64,000 nucleotides of DNA from Sphingobium fontiphilum (GTDB lineage Bacteria > Pseudomonadota > Alphaproteobacteria > Sphingomonadales > Sphingomonadaceae), in assembly GCF_014196635.1 (NCBI RefSeq), contig NZ_JACIEB010000007.1:1-64000 (forward strand), in the 5' to 3' direction. Numbering within the stretch: position 1 is the stretch's first letter; every line of letters starts with the position of its first letter. Below the pieces are notes generated by a model. That model was not told where the DNA came from, ran no database searches, and saw nothing but the letters and a program-made list of their open reading frames with translations. Of the stretch, positions 44,360 to 53,086 are shown piece by piece. The position numbers and the translations under genes are program-made.

Positions 44360-44779
44360 ATGATGAAGCCGGTGATGATTGGGCAGCTCGCCAGCGAGAC
44401 CTCGACGAAGGTGACGACGATCCGCTTTTATGAGTCGATCGGGTTGCTCCGATCCGCCCCTCGCACGGCGTCGGGTCGCAGAACCTACGATGCCAGTGAC
44501 ATTGAGCGTTTGCACTTCATCCGCAACGGTCGCCGGCTTGGCTTCTCCGTCGACGAGATCCGTTCGTTGATGGGGCTGGCGCAGAACCCGGACCAGGATT
44601 GTGGTGCCGCCTCAGCTATCGCTGCTCAGCACCTCAAGGATGTGGAGGAGAGACTGGCGCAACTCGCGGTGTTGCGGGATGAGTTGGCAATGCTCAGCCA
44701 GAGCTGCACCAAGGCGCGCATGGCCGATTGTCGGATCATGAAGGCGATCGGCAAAGGCCACCCTCAAGCCGATCAATAA
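44360..44779 (+). CDS. MerR-family metal-responsive regulator
   Basis: 139 residues. MerR helix-turn-helix (IGQLASETSTKVTTIRFYESIGLL) and cysteines C81, C116 and C124 spaced as in the Hg/Cd/Pb/Zn sensors (ZntR, PbrR, CadR, MerR). Divergent from the CDF-FTR1 unit, whose promoter it probably activates in response to a thiophilic or divalent metal. Its last 7 bp overlap the tail of the convergent protease gene. Confidence 0.88.
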   Translation: MMKPVMIGQLASETSTKVTTIRFYESIGLLRSAPRTASGRRTYDASDIERLHFIRNGRRLGFSVDEIRSLMGLAQNPDQDCGAASAIAAQHLKDVEERLAQLAVLRDELAMLSQSCTKARMADCRIMKAIGKGHPQADQ

Positions 44780-45975
44780 TAATCGGCCAGCCTGAGCTCG
44801 CGCACATCACCCGAGGCCATCGTCAGCTTTACGAGGGTGCCAGCAGGCCGGGAGCGCACTTGCCAGAGCTCCCCACGCGTATAGTTCGCATCGATCGAAT
44901 GGCCGTTCACCGCCACGATCCGGTCGCCGACCGCCCAGCCAGCCTTTTCCGCGGGACTGTTCGCCGCCACATGAACAACGGTGAGCGCCGTTGGTGAGGC
45001 TGCGAGGCCAAGGCCGCTACGGTCCTTCAGCATCGGCAGGCGACGACGAGGACCGAGTGGCCGGAGCCACACGAATCCGGCGGTCACGTCGAACACCACG
45101 TCGAATTGAGCGATCAGCGGTAGGCCGACATTGCCAACCGTGCTGGTGGAGAGCCAAGCTCTCATCCCGAGTGTGGGGACGTTCGAGACGCCAAGCCCTT
45201 CGATGTTGATGTTCTGGATCGTGAAAGCATCGTTGATACGCACACCATCGACGCCGCCGATCGCCGCGGTCGAGACGAGCTTCCCGTTCAACAGCCCTTG
45301 ATCGCGGGCATAGGCCGACGAGAGCATCAGCGCGGCCGAGCTGCCAAGATCGATCATCAAGGGCACGGGAGGCAAACCCGAGACGGAAGCTCGAATGAAC
45401 AGCTCCTGCTTGGCACCGCGCCCGAGCGCGACAGCGCGCCAGTCGGGACCGGCGAGAAACGTGCCTGACTTGACGACCGCCATACGCCTTTTCGCGAAAT
45501 CGAGCGCGATGCAGCTACCCGTGAACATATCGGCACCAAGGAGGATATCGATCGGTCGTCCGAAGGCCGCCGACACTGAACTCAGATCACCAACGACGGC
45601 AAAGGGTAAGCGACGGGTTTCGCGGGCGAGCTGTACGTCGATGTCGCGGACCAGCAGCACCGGGGCCTTGGCGCTCAGCCCGCTAATCATGCGCCGCTCA
45701 CCATCGTTCAAGCCGAGCTTCGCCGCGAGCGCCGTGCTCATGATCGACGCGCCGCTGCCACTGTCGAGCACCGCCCGCACCGGCACTCCGCGCACTTGTG
45801 CCGAAACAAGGAGGGTATCACCCGTGCCGACTTCCAGCGGCTCCCATTCGAGGTGAGCCGCACCGAAGTTCCACGAGCCCGCAGACCGGGAAGTCTGTCG
45901 CGCGAGCGTTGGAGAACCGAGCACCAAGCCGGTTCCACAGGCCACCAGCCGCGCCACTAATGAGCGTCGAGACAT
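44773..45975 (-). CDS. Tat-exported retropepsin-like aspartyl protease with PDZ domain
   Basis: 400 residues from ATG 45975. A twin-arginine type N-terminus (MSRRSLVARLVACGTGLVLG), two pepsin-like halves with VLDSGSGASIMST (D-S-G active-site type) and LMIDLGSSAALML, the latter DLG rather than D-T/S-G, and a C-terminal PDZ domain (AANSPAEKAGWAVGDRIVAVNGHSID). Possibly an active periplasmic protease, or inactive in the second half. ATG 45975 is preferred to 46074 as it gives the signal. Confidence 0.72.
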   Translation of the reverse strand: MSRRSLVARLVACGTGLVLGSPTLARQTSRSAGSWNFGAAHLEWEPLEVGTGDTLLVSAQVRGVPVRAVLDSGSGASIMSTALAAKLGLNDGERRMISGLSAKAPVLLVRDIDVQLARETRRLPFAVVGDLSSVSAAFGRPIDILLGADMFTGSCIALDFAKRRMAVVKSGTFLAGPDWRAVALGRGAKQELFIRASVSGLPPVPLMIDLGSSAALMLSSAYARDQGLLNGKLVSTAAIGGVDGVRINDAFTIQNINIEGLGVSNVPTLGMRAWLSTSTVGNVGLPLIAQFDVVFDVTAGFVWLRPLGPRRRLPMLKDRSGLGLAASPTALTVVHVAANSPAEKAGWAVGDRIVAVNGHSIDANYTRGELWQVRSRPAGTLVKLTMASGDVRELRLADYY

Positions 45976-46207
45976 ACCGATTGCTTCAACACGGGCCGTC
46001 AAAAAGCCACCTCCAGCCCCCCCGTCCGCAGGAGAGCAAATTGCGGTTACATGCTCCAGCCACTGGAGGAGCAAGTGCTTTTGGTGCGCCCGAAAATCCT
46101 CAGAAGCGCTTGGAGAACTTTAGATGAAGGATGGTGCAGACCGCTTAGATGCCTTCCCGATAACGAACGGTTCCGGGGGACGCTGGGCCGATCGGGACCG
46201 CGAACGG

Positions 46208-46254
46208 TGTAAACGCTCGCGCTAAGTGGCGGCATTCTGATCGCGCTATTTGTC
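46208..46254 (+). repeat. Left terminal inverted repeat of the TniA/TniB-type transposon
   Basis: Starts TGTAAACGCTCGCGCTAAGT; the mate at the other end differs at few bases. It ends just before the resolvase stop. Confidence 0.85.
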
Positions 46255-46265
46255 GGCGAGCGTCG

Positions 46266-46838
46266 CTACGCGGCTACCGGCTTGGTCTCGGCCGATCGCA
46301 CATAGGCGTAGAGTTTTGGCTTGGAGATGCCGAGCATCGAGCAAATCTTGGCGATCGGCATCGTGTTCTCGTGGTAGAGCCTGACGGGCAGGTCGCGCTT
46401 GTCCTTGCCGAGTGCGGCCGGCCGGCCACCCTTCTTGCCGCGAGCGCGGGCTGCGGTGAGACCGGCCTGGGTCCGCTCGCGGATCAGGTTGCGCTCGAAC
46501 TCCGCCAATGCCCCGAACAGGTGGAAGGTAAGCTTGCCCGACGTGGTGGTCGTGTCGATCGCCTCGTGCAGGCTCAGCAGCCCGACCTTTTCCTCGTCGA
46601 GGTAGGTCATCCATCCGATCAGATCACGGAGCGAGCGGCCGAGCCTGTCGAGGCGCCAGACCACCAGTGTGTCGCCGGCGCGAAGCAGCTCCTTCACCTT
46701 TTCCAATCCAGGGCGAGCGGCAGTCGCCCCGGAGGCCTTGTCGGTGATGACCTTCTCGCAGCCGGCAGCCTTCAGCGCATCACGCTGGAGGTCCAGGTTC
46801 TGCTCGGCGGTCGATACGCGGGCGTAACCGATTTTCAT
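46266..46838 (-). CDS. Serine recombinase (TniR/resolvase-like)
   Basis: 190 residues: IGYARVSTAEQN with nucleophilic serine, then VVWRLDRLGRSLRDLI, LAEFERNLIRERTQAGL, and a C-terminal helix-turn-helix (MPIAKICSMLGISKPKLYAYVR). It differs from the Tn3 TnpR at 22278 and would resolve cointegrates of its own element. Its start is about 190 bp from the divergent transposase start. Confidence 0.9.
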   Translation of the reverse strand: MKIGYARVSTAEQNLDLQRDALKAAGCEKVITDKASGATAARPGLEKVKELLRAGDTLVVWRLDRLGRSLRDLIGWMTYLDEEKVGLLSLHEAIDTTTTSGKLTFHLFGALAEFERNLIRERTQAGLTAARARGKKGGRPAALGKDKRDLPVRLYHENTMPIAKICSMLGISKPKLYAYVRSAETKPVAA

Positions 46839-47029
46839 GCGTAGGGCCGGTGGCGCCCCGATCGGGCGCGGTTTGGGAAGAAAGTCGTCATCGGCAGGTC
46901 TATGTTGCCCTAGTTTTCTTTACCGGGTAGATTTACGTCGAACAGGCCGGTTTGGCAACGCGAGCGGACTCGCATGGCGATGGGCAGGCAAATCTCCGTT
47001 TTCCTTACCTGCGACACGGACCGCCGGCG

Positions 47030-48430
47030 GTGACGCATCCGGCGCTTGTCCCGCCGCTGGCGATCGAGCGCTACCGCGTCCTTGAACCGCACCTCGCCGA
47101 TGGCATCCCGCTCGCGGACCTCGCCCGCACCGGCACGCTGAGCGAGCGGACGTTGCAGCGCTGGCTCGGGCGCTACCGTGCCGAAGGACTTGCCGGTCTC
47201 GCGCGTCTGCCGCGCAACGATCGGGGCAGGCTGCACCTGCCGGAACATCTGGTCGAACTGACCCGCACTCTCGCCACCAAGCGCCCGCGACCCCCGGTCG
47301 CCGCCATTCACCGAAAGGTGCAGGAACTCGCCATCGCGCATGGACACCGAACCCCCAGCTATGCGGCCGTCGCGCGTGTCGTCAGGGCGATACCGGCAAG
47401 CCAGATCGCCGCAGCCTCCGATCCGGCCGTCTACCGCGACCAGCACGAGCTAGTGCATCGGCGCGAAGCCGCGACCTCGAACGAGATGTGGCAGGCCGAT
47501 CATACCGTTCTCGACATTCTCGTGCTCGATGATGCCGGAACCCCGGTGCGTCCTTGGCTGACCGTCATCGTTGACGATCACAGCCGAGCCATCGCCGGTT
47601 ACTTCCTCAGCCTCGATGCCCCCAGTGCCCTCAACACGGCGCTCGCCTTGCGGCAGGCGATCTGGCGCAAGCCCAATCCCGAATGGATCGTCAGCGGCAT
47701 TCCCGAACAGCTTTACGTCGACAACGGCTCGGATTTCATCTCCGAGCATATCGAGCAGGCGTGCATCGCCCTCAAAATCCGCCTCATCCATTCGCTGCCG
47801 GGGCGTCCTCGCGGGCGCGGCAAGATCGAGCGGCTGTTCCGCACCATCAACGACATGTTCCTGCCCGACCTGCCCGGCCACCTGATCGCGGGCAAGCCGC
47901 TGTCGGCGCCAGTGCTCACGCTCGACGAGCTGCGCGCCCGCTTCGAGGCGTTCGTGTGCGGCGTCTATCATCGTCGCCCGCATGGCAGCACCGGCGAACC
48001 GCCGATCACGCGCTGGCAGAAGGGCGGGTTCCTGCCCGCAATGCCCGACAGCCTTGAACAGCTCGACATGCTGCTCGTGCACGTGCCCAAGCCCCGTAAA
48101 GTGCTGCGCGACGGCATCCGTCTGATGGGCAGGCGCTATGTCGAACCCACGCTCGCGGCCTTCGTCGGCGAGCAGGTCGAGGCGGTCTATGACCCCCGCG
48201 ACCTGACCGAGATCCACGTCTACCACCAGGGCCGGTTCGTCTGCCGTGCGCTCAGCTCCGAGCACGCTGGGCACCCGTCGTTGCGCGCGATCCAGCGCGC
48301 CCGGCGCGGCGCGAAGGAGCGCGACAAGCAGGTGCCTGCCCCCACGGAGACCTTCGATGGCGACCAAGAGGATACGGCTTCCCGGCCCACCACCTACCGA
48401 GGGCTCCGGCTCTACGCCGCTGACGATTGA
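47030..48430 (+). CDS. TniA-like DDE transposase with Mu-type C-terminal domain
   Basis: 466 residues from GTG 47030 (VTHPALVPPLAIERY); TTG 46952 would add 26 residues. N-terminal helix-turn-helix (LADLARTGTLSERTLQRWLGRYRAEG), an integrase core with catalytic acids in MWQADHTVLDI, YVDNGSDF and RGKIERLF, and a beta-barrel Mu C-terminal domain (GRRYVEPTLAAFVGEQVEAVYDPRDL). It works with the TniB-like ATPase, whose gene overlaps it by 74 bp. Confidence 0.85.
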   Translation: MTHPALVPPLAIERYRVLEPHLADGIPLADLARTGTLSERTLQRWLGRYRAEGLAGLARLPRNDRGRLHLPEHLVELTRTLATKRPRPPVAAIHRKVQELAIAHGHRTPSYAAVARVVRAIPASQIAAASDPAVYRDQHELVHRREAATSNEMWQADHTVLDILVLDDAGTPVRPWLTVIVDDHSRAIAGYFLSLDAPSALNTALALRQAIWRKPNPEWIVSGIPEQLYVDNGSDFISEHIEQACIALKIRLIHSLPGRPRGRGKIERLFRTINDMFLPDLPGHLIAGKPLSAPVLTLDELRARFEAFVCGVYHRRPHGSTGEPPITRWQKGGFLPAMPDSLEQLDMLLVHVPKPRKVLRDGIRLMGRRYVEPTLAAFVGEQVEAVYDPRDLTEIHVYHQGRFVCRALSSEHAGHPSLRAIQRARRGAKERDKQVPAPTETFDGDQEDTASRPTTYRGLRLYAADD

Positions 48431-49235
48431 GTTCCTGGTCGAGCAGCCGTTCCTGGCGACCCGCGAACATGCCCGGTTCGTCGAGTTTGCCGAAGCCTGC
48501 GCGCACTACCGCTATATCGGCGTGTGTCATGGCCGGCCGGGCGTCGGAAAGACGCGATCGGCGCGCGAGTTTTCCAGCTTCCCCGACCTGGGGGAATATG
48601 CCGCGCTCCGTCCCATTGCCGCGCTCCTTGGCGAAAAGGTCGCTCGCTGCCGCGCCGTCTTCTACACCGTGTCGGTCAGCAACACGCCCAAGACGATCGA
48701 CGCGGTGTTGGGCCTCAACCTCATTAAGCTGGGCTATGCCCGGCTGACGGTCGCGGGCGGCTCGCAGGACGAAATCACCCATGACGCCGCCCGCATCGCC
48801 TGCCCCCTCGTCATCGTCGACGAGGCCGACCGCCTGACCATAAAGTCGCTCGAACATCTCCGCGACATGGCCGATCGCCACGGCTTCGGGCTGATCCTGA
48901 TGGGTATGCCGGGCTTGGAGAAGCGCCTCGCCCGCTATGCCCAGCTCTACTCGCGGATCGGCTTCGTCCACGAGTTCAAACCGCTTACCGAGACCGAAAT
49001 GCGGCTGCTGCTCGCGACCCACGCCGGCGATTTCGGGATCAGCTTCGACCCGGCCCAACTCGACGCGATCGAAGCGCAGGCAGCCGTGATCCGCATCACG
49101 CGCGGCAACTTCCGGCTCATGGAGCGCCTGTTCGCGCAGATGCGGCGGATCATGACCCTCAACCGCGTCGAGGAGGTCACCGCTGACATCGTTCAGGCCG
49201 CGCGCGATTGCCTCGTCATCGGACCCGGCAACTGA
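48357..49235 (+). CDS. TniB/TnsC-like transposition ATPase
   Basis: 292 residues from ATG 48357. AAA+ motifs: Walker A GRPGVGKTRSA, Walker B LVIVDEADRLT, then an arginine-rich sensor region (GMPGLEKRLARYAQLYSRIGF). It selects target DNA and activates the transposase. Overlaps the transposase by 74 bp in another frame. Final stop lies inside the right terminal repeat region. Confidence 0.88.
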   Translation: MATKRIRLPGPPPTEGSGSTPLTIEFLVEQPFLATREHARFVEFAEACAHYRYIGVCHGRPGVGKTRSAREFSSFPDLGEYAALRPIAALLGEKVARCRAVFYTVSVSNTPKTIDAVLGLNLIKLGYARLTVAGGSQDEITHDAARIACPLVIVDEADRLTIKSLEHLRDMADRHGFGLILMGMPGLEKRLARYAQLYSRIGFVHEFKPLTETEMRLLLATHAGDFGISFDPAQLDAIEAQAAVIRITRGNFRLMERLFAQMRRIMTLNRVEEVTADIVQAARDCLVIGPGN

Positions 49236-49280
49236 CAAATAGCGCGATCAGAACGCCGCCATTTAGCGCGAGCGTTTACA
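49234..49280 (-). repeat. Right terminal inverted repeat of the TniA/TniB-type transposon
   Basis: Minus-strand reading from 49280: TGTAAACGCTCGCGCTAAAT, mate of the left repeat. It touches the TniB stop. Confidence 0.85.
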
Positions 49281-49549
49281 CAGGATAAGATCCATACCGT
49301 TTCCGGAACCACTTTCTTGTTTCCTCTTCGAAATTGGACTGTGCTGATGAGTTTGAGCGATGGTGGCTTCGCTCATACACTACGCGCTACCAGGCCCCTG
49401 CCCGTTTCTTAGGCTTAACGTTGTAGCTCAAGACCCCGGGGGCTCAGCCTCCCTTCTCCGGTTCTTGCCGCTGCGCAAATCCCTCGATCTACCTGCCGCC
49501 GTCGTGTGGTCGCACGGCATCATCCAAAGACCTATTTAGGCCGTCATGA
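49281..49549. other. Spacer without recognised genes
   Basis: No supported gene, RNA or strong palindrome in this stretch between the transposon end and the recombinase gene. Any promoter for neighbours here is not evident; the recombinase ends at 49550 from the right. Confidence 0.5.
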
Positions 49550-50788
49550 CTAGCCAATCTTCGCCATAAGGCGCCCCGCCGCCCCCTGCTCTGCCGCGAG
49601 ATTGCGATTATAAGCGAGCGGCATCCGCGGCGACTTCCACCGCAGCGCGTCCATGATGCCGGCCAAATCCTCCCCGCTGGCGAACAGGTCCTGATTGAGC
49701 CCGATCCGCGTCGAGTGCGCACTGATCCCCTTCAGCAACCGCGCCAGATCGTCCGCCGTCAAATCGGGCAGCGCGCCACGGTCGAACGCGCGGCCGATGA
49801 TCGACCGAAAGATTGGTCCGATCGAGCCCGGGTGCAGCGCCACGGTGCCGATGTCATATTCGACGCGCGCCTTCACCGCCGGCTTGGACAGCGTCTTGCG
49901 CAGATCCCACGTCTCCCGGCCCGAGATGCTGTCGATCGGCCGACCGCGCACGGCTGCCCGCGCCTTGTAGCGCCGCACCTGCACCCGCCGGAACAGCGGC
50001 CCTGTCGTGATCCCCGCCGCTTCGGTCCACGCCGCGATCGCCGCGACGGTGCGCGGGCTGAGGTAGGCGGTCGCCCCCTCCCCGTCTTGATCGCCCTTAT
50101 GACGCAGAATCTGCAGCAGCCGCGCTTCGGGATCGATCGCCTCCTCAATATGCTCAATGGCGACCGCCACCAGTTCGGAGGCGCGCAGCCCGGTGTCATA
50201 AGCGGCCGATAGCAGCGCCCGATCACGCAGCCCCGGCAGATCCTCGCCACAACTCTCGAGCAGCGCGCGGATGTTGAGCCCCCGCGCCTTGTCGCGCTCG
50301 ACGTCGCGCACCGGGCCCTTGAACCGCAGCGGCCGCGCCTGCTTCTGCGCAGCCCCCTTCTCGCGGCGCACCGTCTGGAGCCGCAGCTTCACCAGCGGCG
50401 CCGGCGTCGGATCCTTGAGCTCGAGCAGCTGGTGGATCTTGGCGATCGACGCCTTGTAGCGGGATAGCGAGGCCGGCCGGCTCCCCTTCCCGGCCCGCGC
50501 GTCGAGATAATCGGCCACGGTCTCGGGCGTGGCCGGCAGCGCGATCCGGTTGTTGCGCCTACACCACGCATCGAACGCCTCGACGTCGGACTTGAGCGCA
50601 CGGATGCTATGGGGCGATGAAGCGGCCTGATAGGCGGCGATCAGGCCCTCGTTGACGGTGATGCGCTCGCCGGCGCGCATCTGCACGATCGTCCACGCAA
50701 GGTCGGCCGGCGCCCTGACGGCCGGCAGGACAGCCTCAGGCGGCGCTACGGGGATTTCTGGCCCTTCCCGGGCGGTTTCGGTGCTCAC
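49550..50788 (-). CDS. Plasmid tyrosine recombinase/integrase
   Basis: 412 residues. An N-terminal SAM-like core-binding domain (ALKSDVEAFDAWCRRN to ASIAKIHQLLELKD), then a catalytic domain with TGLRASELV (first Arg), HSTR (His-x2-Arg), LRWKSPRM and the final Tyr in MPLAYNRNL. Next to the replication and partition genes, so it may resolve plasmid multimers; it could also be an integrase of an old element. No attachment site was found. Confidence 0.85.
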   Translation of the reverse strand: MSTETAREGPEIPVAPPEAVLPAVRAPADLAWTIVQMRAGERITVNEGLIAAYQAASSPHSIRALKSDVEAFDAWCRRNNRIALPATPETVADYLDARAGKGSRPASLSRYKASIAKIHQLLELKDPTPAPLVKLRLQTVRREKGAAQKQARPLRFKGPVRDVERDKARGLNIRALLESCGEDLPGLRDRALLSAAYDTGLRASELVAVAIEHIEEAIDPEARLLQILRHKGDQDGEGATAYLSPRTVAAIAAWTEAAGITTGPLFRRVQVRRYKARAAVRGRPIDSISGRETWDLRKTLSKPAVKARVEYDIGTVALHPGSIGPIFRSIIGRAFDRGALPDLTADDLARLLKGISAHSTRIGLNQDLFASGEDLAGIMDALRWKSPRMPLAYNRNLAAEQGAAGRLMAKIG

Positions 50789-50850
50789 GACGCGCCTCGC
50801 TCCTCAGCCGCGCTTGTAGCCCACCTTATAAAGAACGGTCAAATCTGCTT

Positions 50851-50874
50851 ATGTGATAACTGCAATTATCACAT
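50851..50874. promoter_or_regulatory. Perfect inverted repeat, likely operator
   Basis: ATGTGATAA (50851-50859), six bases CTGCAA, then TTATCACAT (50866-50874). A perfect 9-bp dyad in the 149-bp gap between the divergent integrase and DUF1612 genes. It looks like a repressor site for one or both genes. Confidence 0.65.
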
Positions 50875-50937
50875 GTCCATTTTTAAGGAGCAACAGCATG
50901 GTAGACGCTATGGCTACTTTGCGGATATATTTATGCC

Positions 50938-51966
50938 ATGCCTGTTGCCCTGCCAGACCTCTCAGAGCCAATTTGGACCTCCAGGCTCGTCGCTCGTCTG
51001 GAACGGGCGGCAGCGGCGATAGGCCGCCTCGATGCCCGTGTTTCTGCCAGTCCTGCCGCTGCGCCGTGGCAGCGACGCGCCACCTGGACCGGCTATACCA
51101 CGGCGCTGCGGGTGCAGGGTGCCGAGATTGACGAAATTGATATTTTCGGACGGGAATGCGCCGTCAATCTGCCCGGTCGCCGGCCGGTGCCTACCAATCT
51201 GGACGATCGTGATGCGCTTCCGATTTGGCAGCGGCAATTGGCCCAGCGCGAATCCCGTTATTGGCGAGACGAGTTGGCGATCTCAACGGACGTCCCAGAA
51301 GATTGGAACCAGCGGCCAGCCCTCCTCCGCGCGCTTGAGATTACGGCCCGGCGCTCCCGCGCAGATAGCACGATCACGCCGTGGCTTGCCGTCCCCGGGC
51401 TCCTGCGATCGATGAAGATCACTCAAGCCGTGCTGCCGTGCCTGACCATTGGCGACAAAGCGCTTCGCCTCTCGCCGCGCGACACGCAGGCCATACTCCT
51501 GCGCAACCTCCGGTCGCTCACCGAGCGGGCGAAAGAGGGCTTGGTGAGGCTACAGGCGCTCGAGGAAGACCGCTTACGCGCCGCCGCAGCCCTCCATGGC
51601 GCGCACCGCCCTGGCAAGCTCCTGGAATTGCTCAGCCTTGTCCAGTTTGTCCCCGTCGTCAGTCCTCGGATGCTCGCCGGGCGATTGGATGTGACGATCT
51701 CTGGTGCCGGTAAGCTGCTTTCTCGCGCGGCAGAACTGGACCTTCTAGTGGAGGTGAGCGGTCGTCAGGCTTGGCGGACCTATATGACGCGCGATCTGGC
51801 TATCGCCTTCGGGTTTGGTATCCGTCCGATAGGGCGTCCCCCTGCCCCGCCCCGGGCGCTCCCAGATTTTGTACCTGCGCTCGCAGAGTTTGATCGTGAA
51901 ATGGCCGAACTCGATTCGATGCTAGCTGGCCTCGGTGTCGATGTCTCGGCACACCCCACTGATTGA
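50938..51966 (+). CDS. DUF1612 helix-turn-helix plasmid protein
   Basis: 342 residues. N-terminal half resembles the RHE_PE00001/DUF1612 family found on rhizobial plasmids; the C-terminal part has a helix-turn-helix-like segment (VSPRMLAGRLDVTISGAGKLLSRAAELDLLVEVSG). Probably a DNA-binding plasmid regulator; target unknown. It faces parB tail-to-tail with a terminator between. Confidence 0.6.
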   Translation: MPVALPDLSEPIWTSRLVARLERAAAAIGRLDARVSASPAAAPWQRRATWTGYTTALRVQGAEIDEIDIFGRECAVNLPGRRPVPTNLDDRDALPIWQRQLAQRESRYWRDELAISTDVPEDWNQRPALLRALEITARRSRADSTITPWLAVPGLLRSMKITQAVLPCLTIGDKALRLSPRDTQAILLRNLRSLTERAKEGLVRLQALEEDRLRAAAALHGAHRPGKLLELLSLVQFVPVVSPRMLAGRLDVTISGAGKLLSRAAELDLLVEVSGRQAWRTYMTRDLAIAFGFGIRPIGRPPAPPRALPDFVPALAEFDREMAELDSMLAGLGVDVSAHPTD

Positions 51967-51976
51967 GTTGTAGCGG

Positions 51977-52000
51977 GGCGTGACCGCTCGATGTCACGCC
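51977..52000. terminator. Bidirectional hairpin between the DUF1612 gene and parB
   Basis: GGCGTGAC (51977-51984), eight-base loop, GTCACGCC (51993-52000): perfect 8-bp GC-rich stem between two convergent genes. No clear T-run, so intrinsic termination is likely but unproven. Confidence 0.6.
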
Positions 52001-52023
52001 TCCCGTTGTTGCGTCGGCCCACT

Positions 52024-53040
52024 TCAGGCCCAGTGCGCGTCAAGCACCTCGCGAATGGCCTTCTCGGCATCCTCCCGAGAGGCCCCACCCCTATTGAGAA
52101 GTGTCAGGCGAATTCCCTTGCGATCAGTGCCCTCGATGCGAAGCACAGCTTTCCCTGTCTCGCTCGATACAATCTGCGCCATTCCTGACTTCTTGGGGGG
52201 TCCTGACCTTTTGGGGGGATCGGCCGCCAGCGACAATGCACGAACGATCTCCGGCACAGCCATGGGAGCGCCCTCCCCTCCCGATCGAGCACTGAGCGCG
52301 GCCGCTTCGGCAAATACGCGTTGGCGACGATCGTCCGGCTTCAGCAATGGCTTGATCGTTGTGACGTGCTTGATCCGCAAATCCTGTGGATTGGGAAAGG
52401 CGACCATCAATTCCACCGGGAGACGCGCGAGATCAAGATAACGGCTCAACCAGCTTTCCGTGACGTTAATCCGCTCCGCCATGATCTTTTGCCTGCCCTC
52501 GTAATAGGCTTCGAGCGCGCGGAGATAATCACGAGCGCGTTCCAGATCGCTCAGGTCTTCGCGGGCTCTGTTTTCGATGTCCGCTATGCGAAACGCTTCT
52601 TCATCCGACAGTTCGCGGATATCGACCAGGAACCGGAAGTCGGGGTAATTGTGGCTACGCAGCCAGCTGATCGACCAATGACGCCGCGCACCGCAGATCA
52701 CCTCAAAATCATAGTCTGGTTCGCCACGCACACGGCGCACAATTGCCGGCATTTCCTGGCGTCCCTGTGCCTTTATACTCTCGATGAGATCGGCGCATCG
52801 CTCCTCGTTTAGGAGCGCATATTCCCGGTTGTGACCCGCCCACATTCGACATCGAGCGGGATCGACCAATTCATGCGTGCGACTGACGACCGATCCCGCT
52901 GCCAATTCGGCCAAGCGGTTCTCTCTTCCAGTCAATACATTCGAACCAAGGCCGGGACGACGCGGGGCGGGCGCACCATCTTCAGGCAGATTTATTCCGG
53001 CTGCCAAGTCAGCCGCGAAACTCGCATTCTTTCTGCTCAT
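52024..53040 (-). CDS. parB: Plasmid partition protein ParB
   Basis: 338 residues. ParB/Spo0J N-terminal region with NREYALLNEERCADLIESIKAQGRQEMPAIVRR and the GARRHWS motif (the canonical form is GERRxR, which binds CTP), then a helix-turn-helix (ITVTESW-like segment ERINVTESWLSRYLDLARLP) and a basic C-terminus. It binds parS and works with ParA. Gene order repA, parA, parB on the minus strand. Confidence 0.88.
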   Translation of the reverse strand: MSRKNASFAADLAAGINLPEDGAPAPRRPGLGSNVLTGRENRLAELAAGSVVSRTHELVDPARCRMWAGHNREYALLNEERCADLIESIKAQGRQEMPAIVRRVRGEPDYDFEVICGARRHWSISWLRSHNYPDFRFLVDIRELSDEEAFRIADIENRAREDLSDLERARDYLRALEAYYEGRQKIMAERINVTESWLSRYLDLARLPVELMVAFPNPQDLRIKHVTTIKPLLKPDDRRQRVFAEAAALSARSGGEGAPMAVPEIVRALSLAADPPKRSGPPKKSGMAQIVSSETGKAVLRIEGTDRKGIRLTLLNRGGASREDAEKAIREVLDAHWA

Positions 53041-53060
53041 AATGCCGACCCTCTACCCGG

Positions 53061-53078
53061 AATTGCACCGGTGCAATT
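53061..53078. promoter_or_regulatory. parS: parS-like 18-bp palindrome (copy 1)
   Basis: AATTGCACCGGTGCAATT, a perfect palindrome between parA and parB. The same 18 bp recur at 54456-54473 on the other side of parA. Two identical palindromes around par genes are the expected pattern for ParB or autoregulator sites. Confidence 0.75.
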
Positions 53079-53086
53079 TTTGCTTC

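Larger units (their letters stand above)
46208..49280. mobile_element. Small TniA/TniB-type transposon with resolvase (3.07 kb)
   Basis: The inverted repeats begin TGTAAACGCTCGCGCTAA at 46208 and, on the minus strand, at 49280, and stay alike over about 48 bp with three mismatches. It encodes a serine resolvase, a DDE transposase with Mu-type C-terminus and a TniB/TnsC-like ATPase, and no TniQ. Flanking 5-bp sequences AACGG and CAGGA differ, so no target duplication is seen. The gap 45976-46207 before it holds nothing recognised. Confidence 0.8.
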
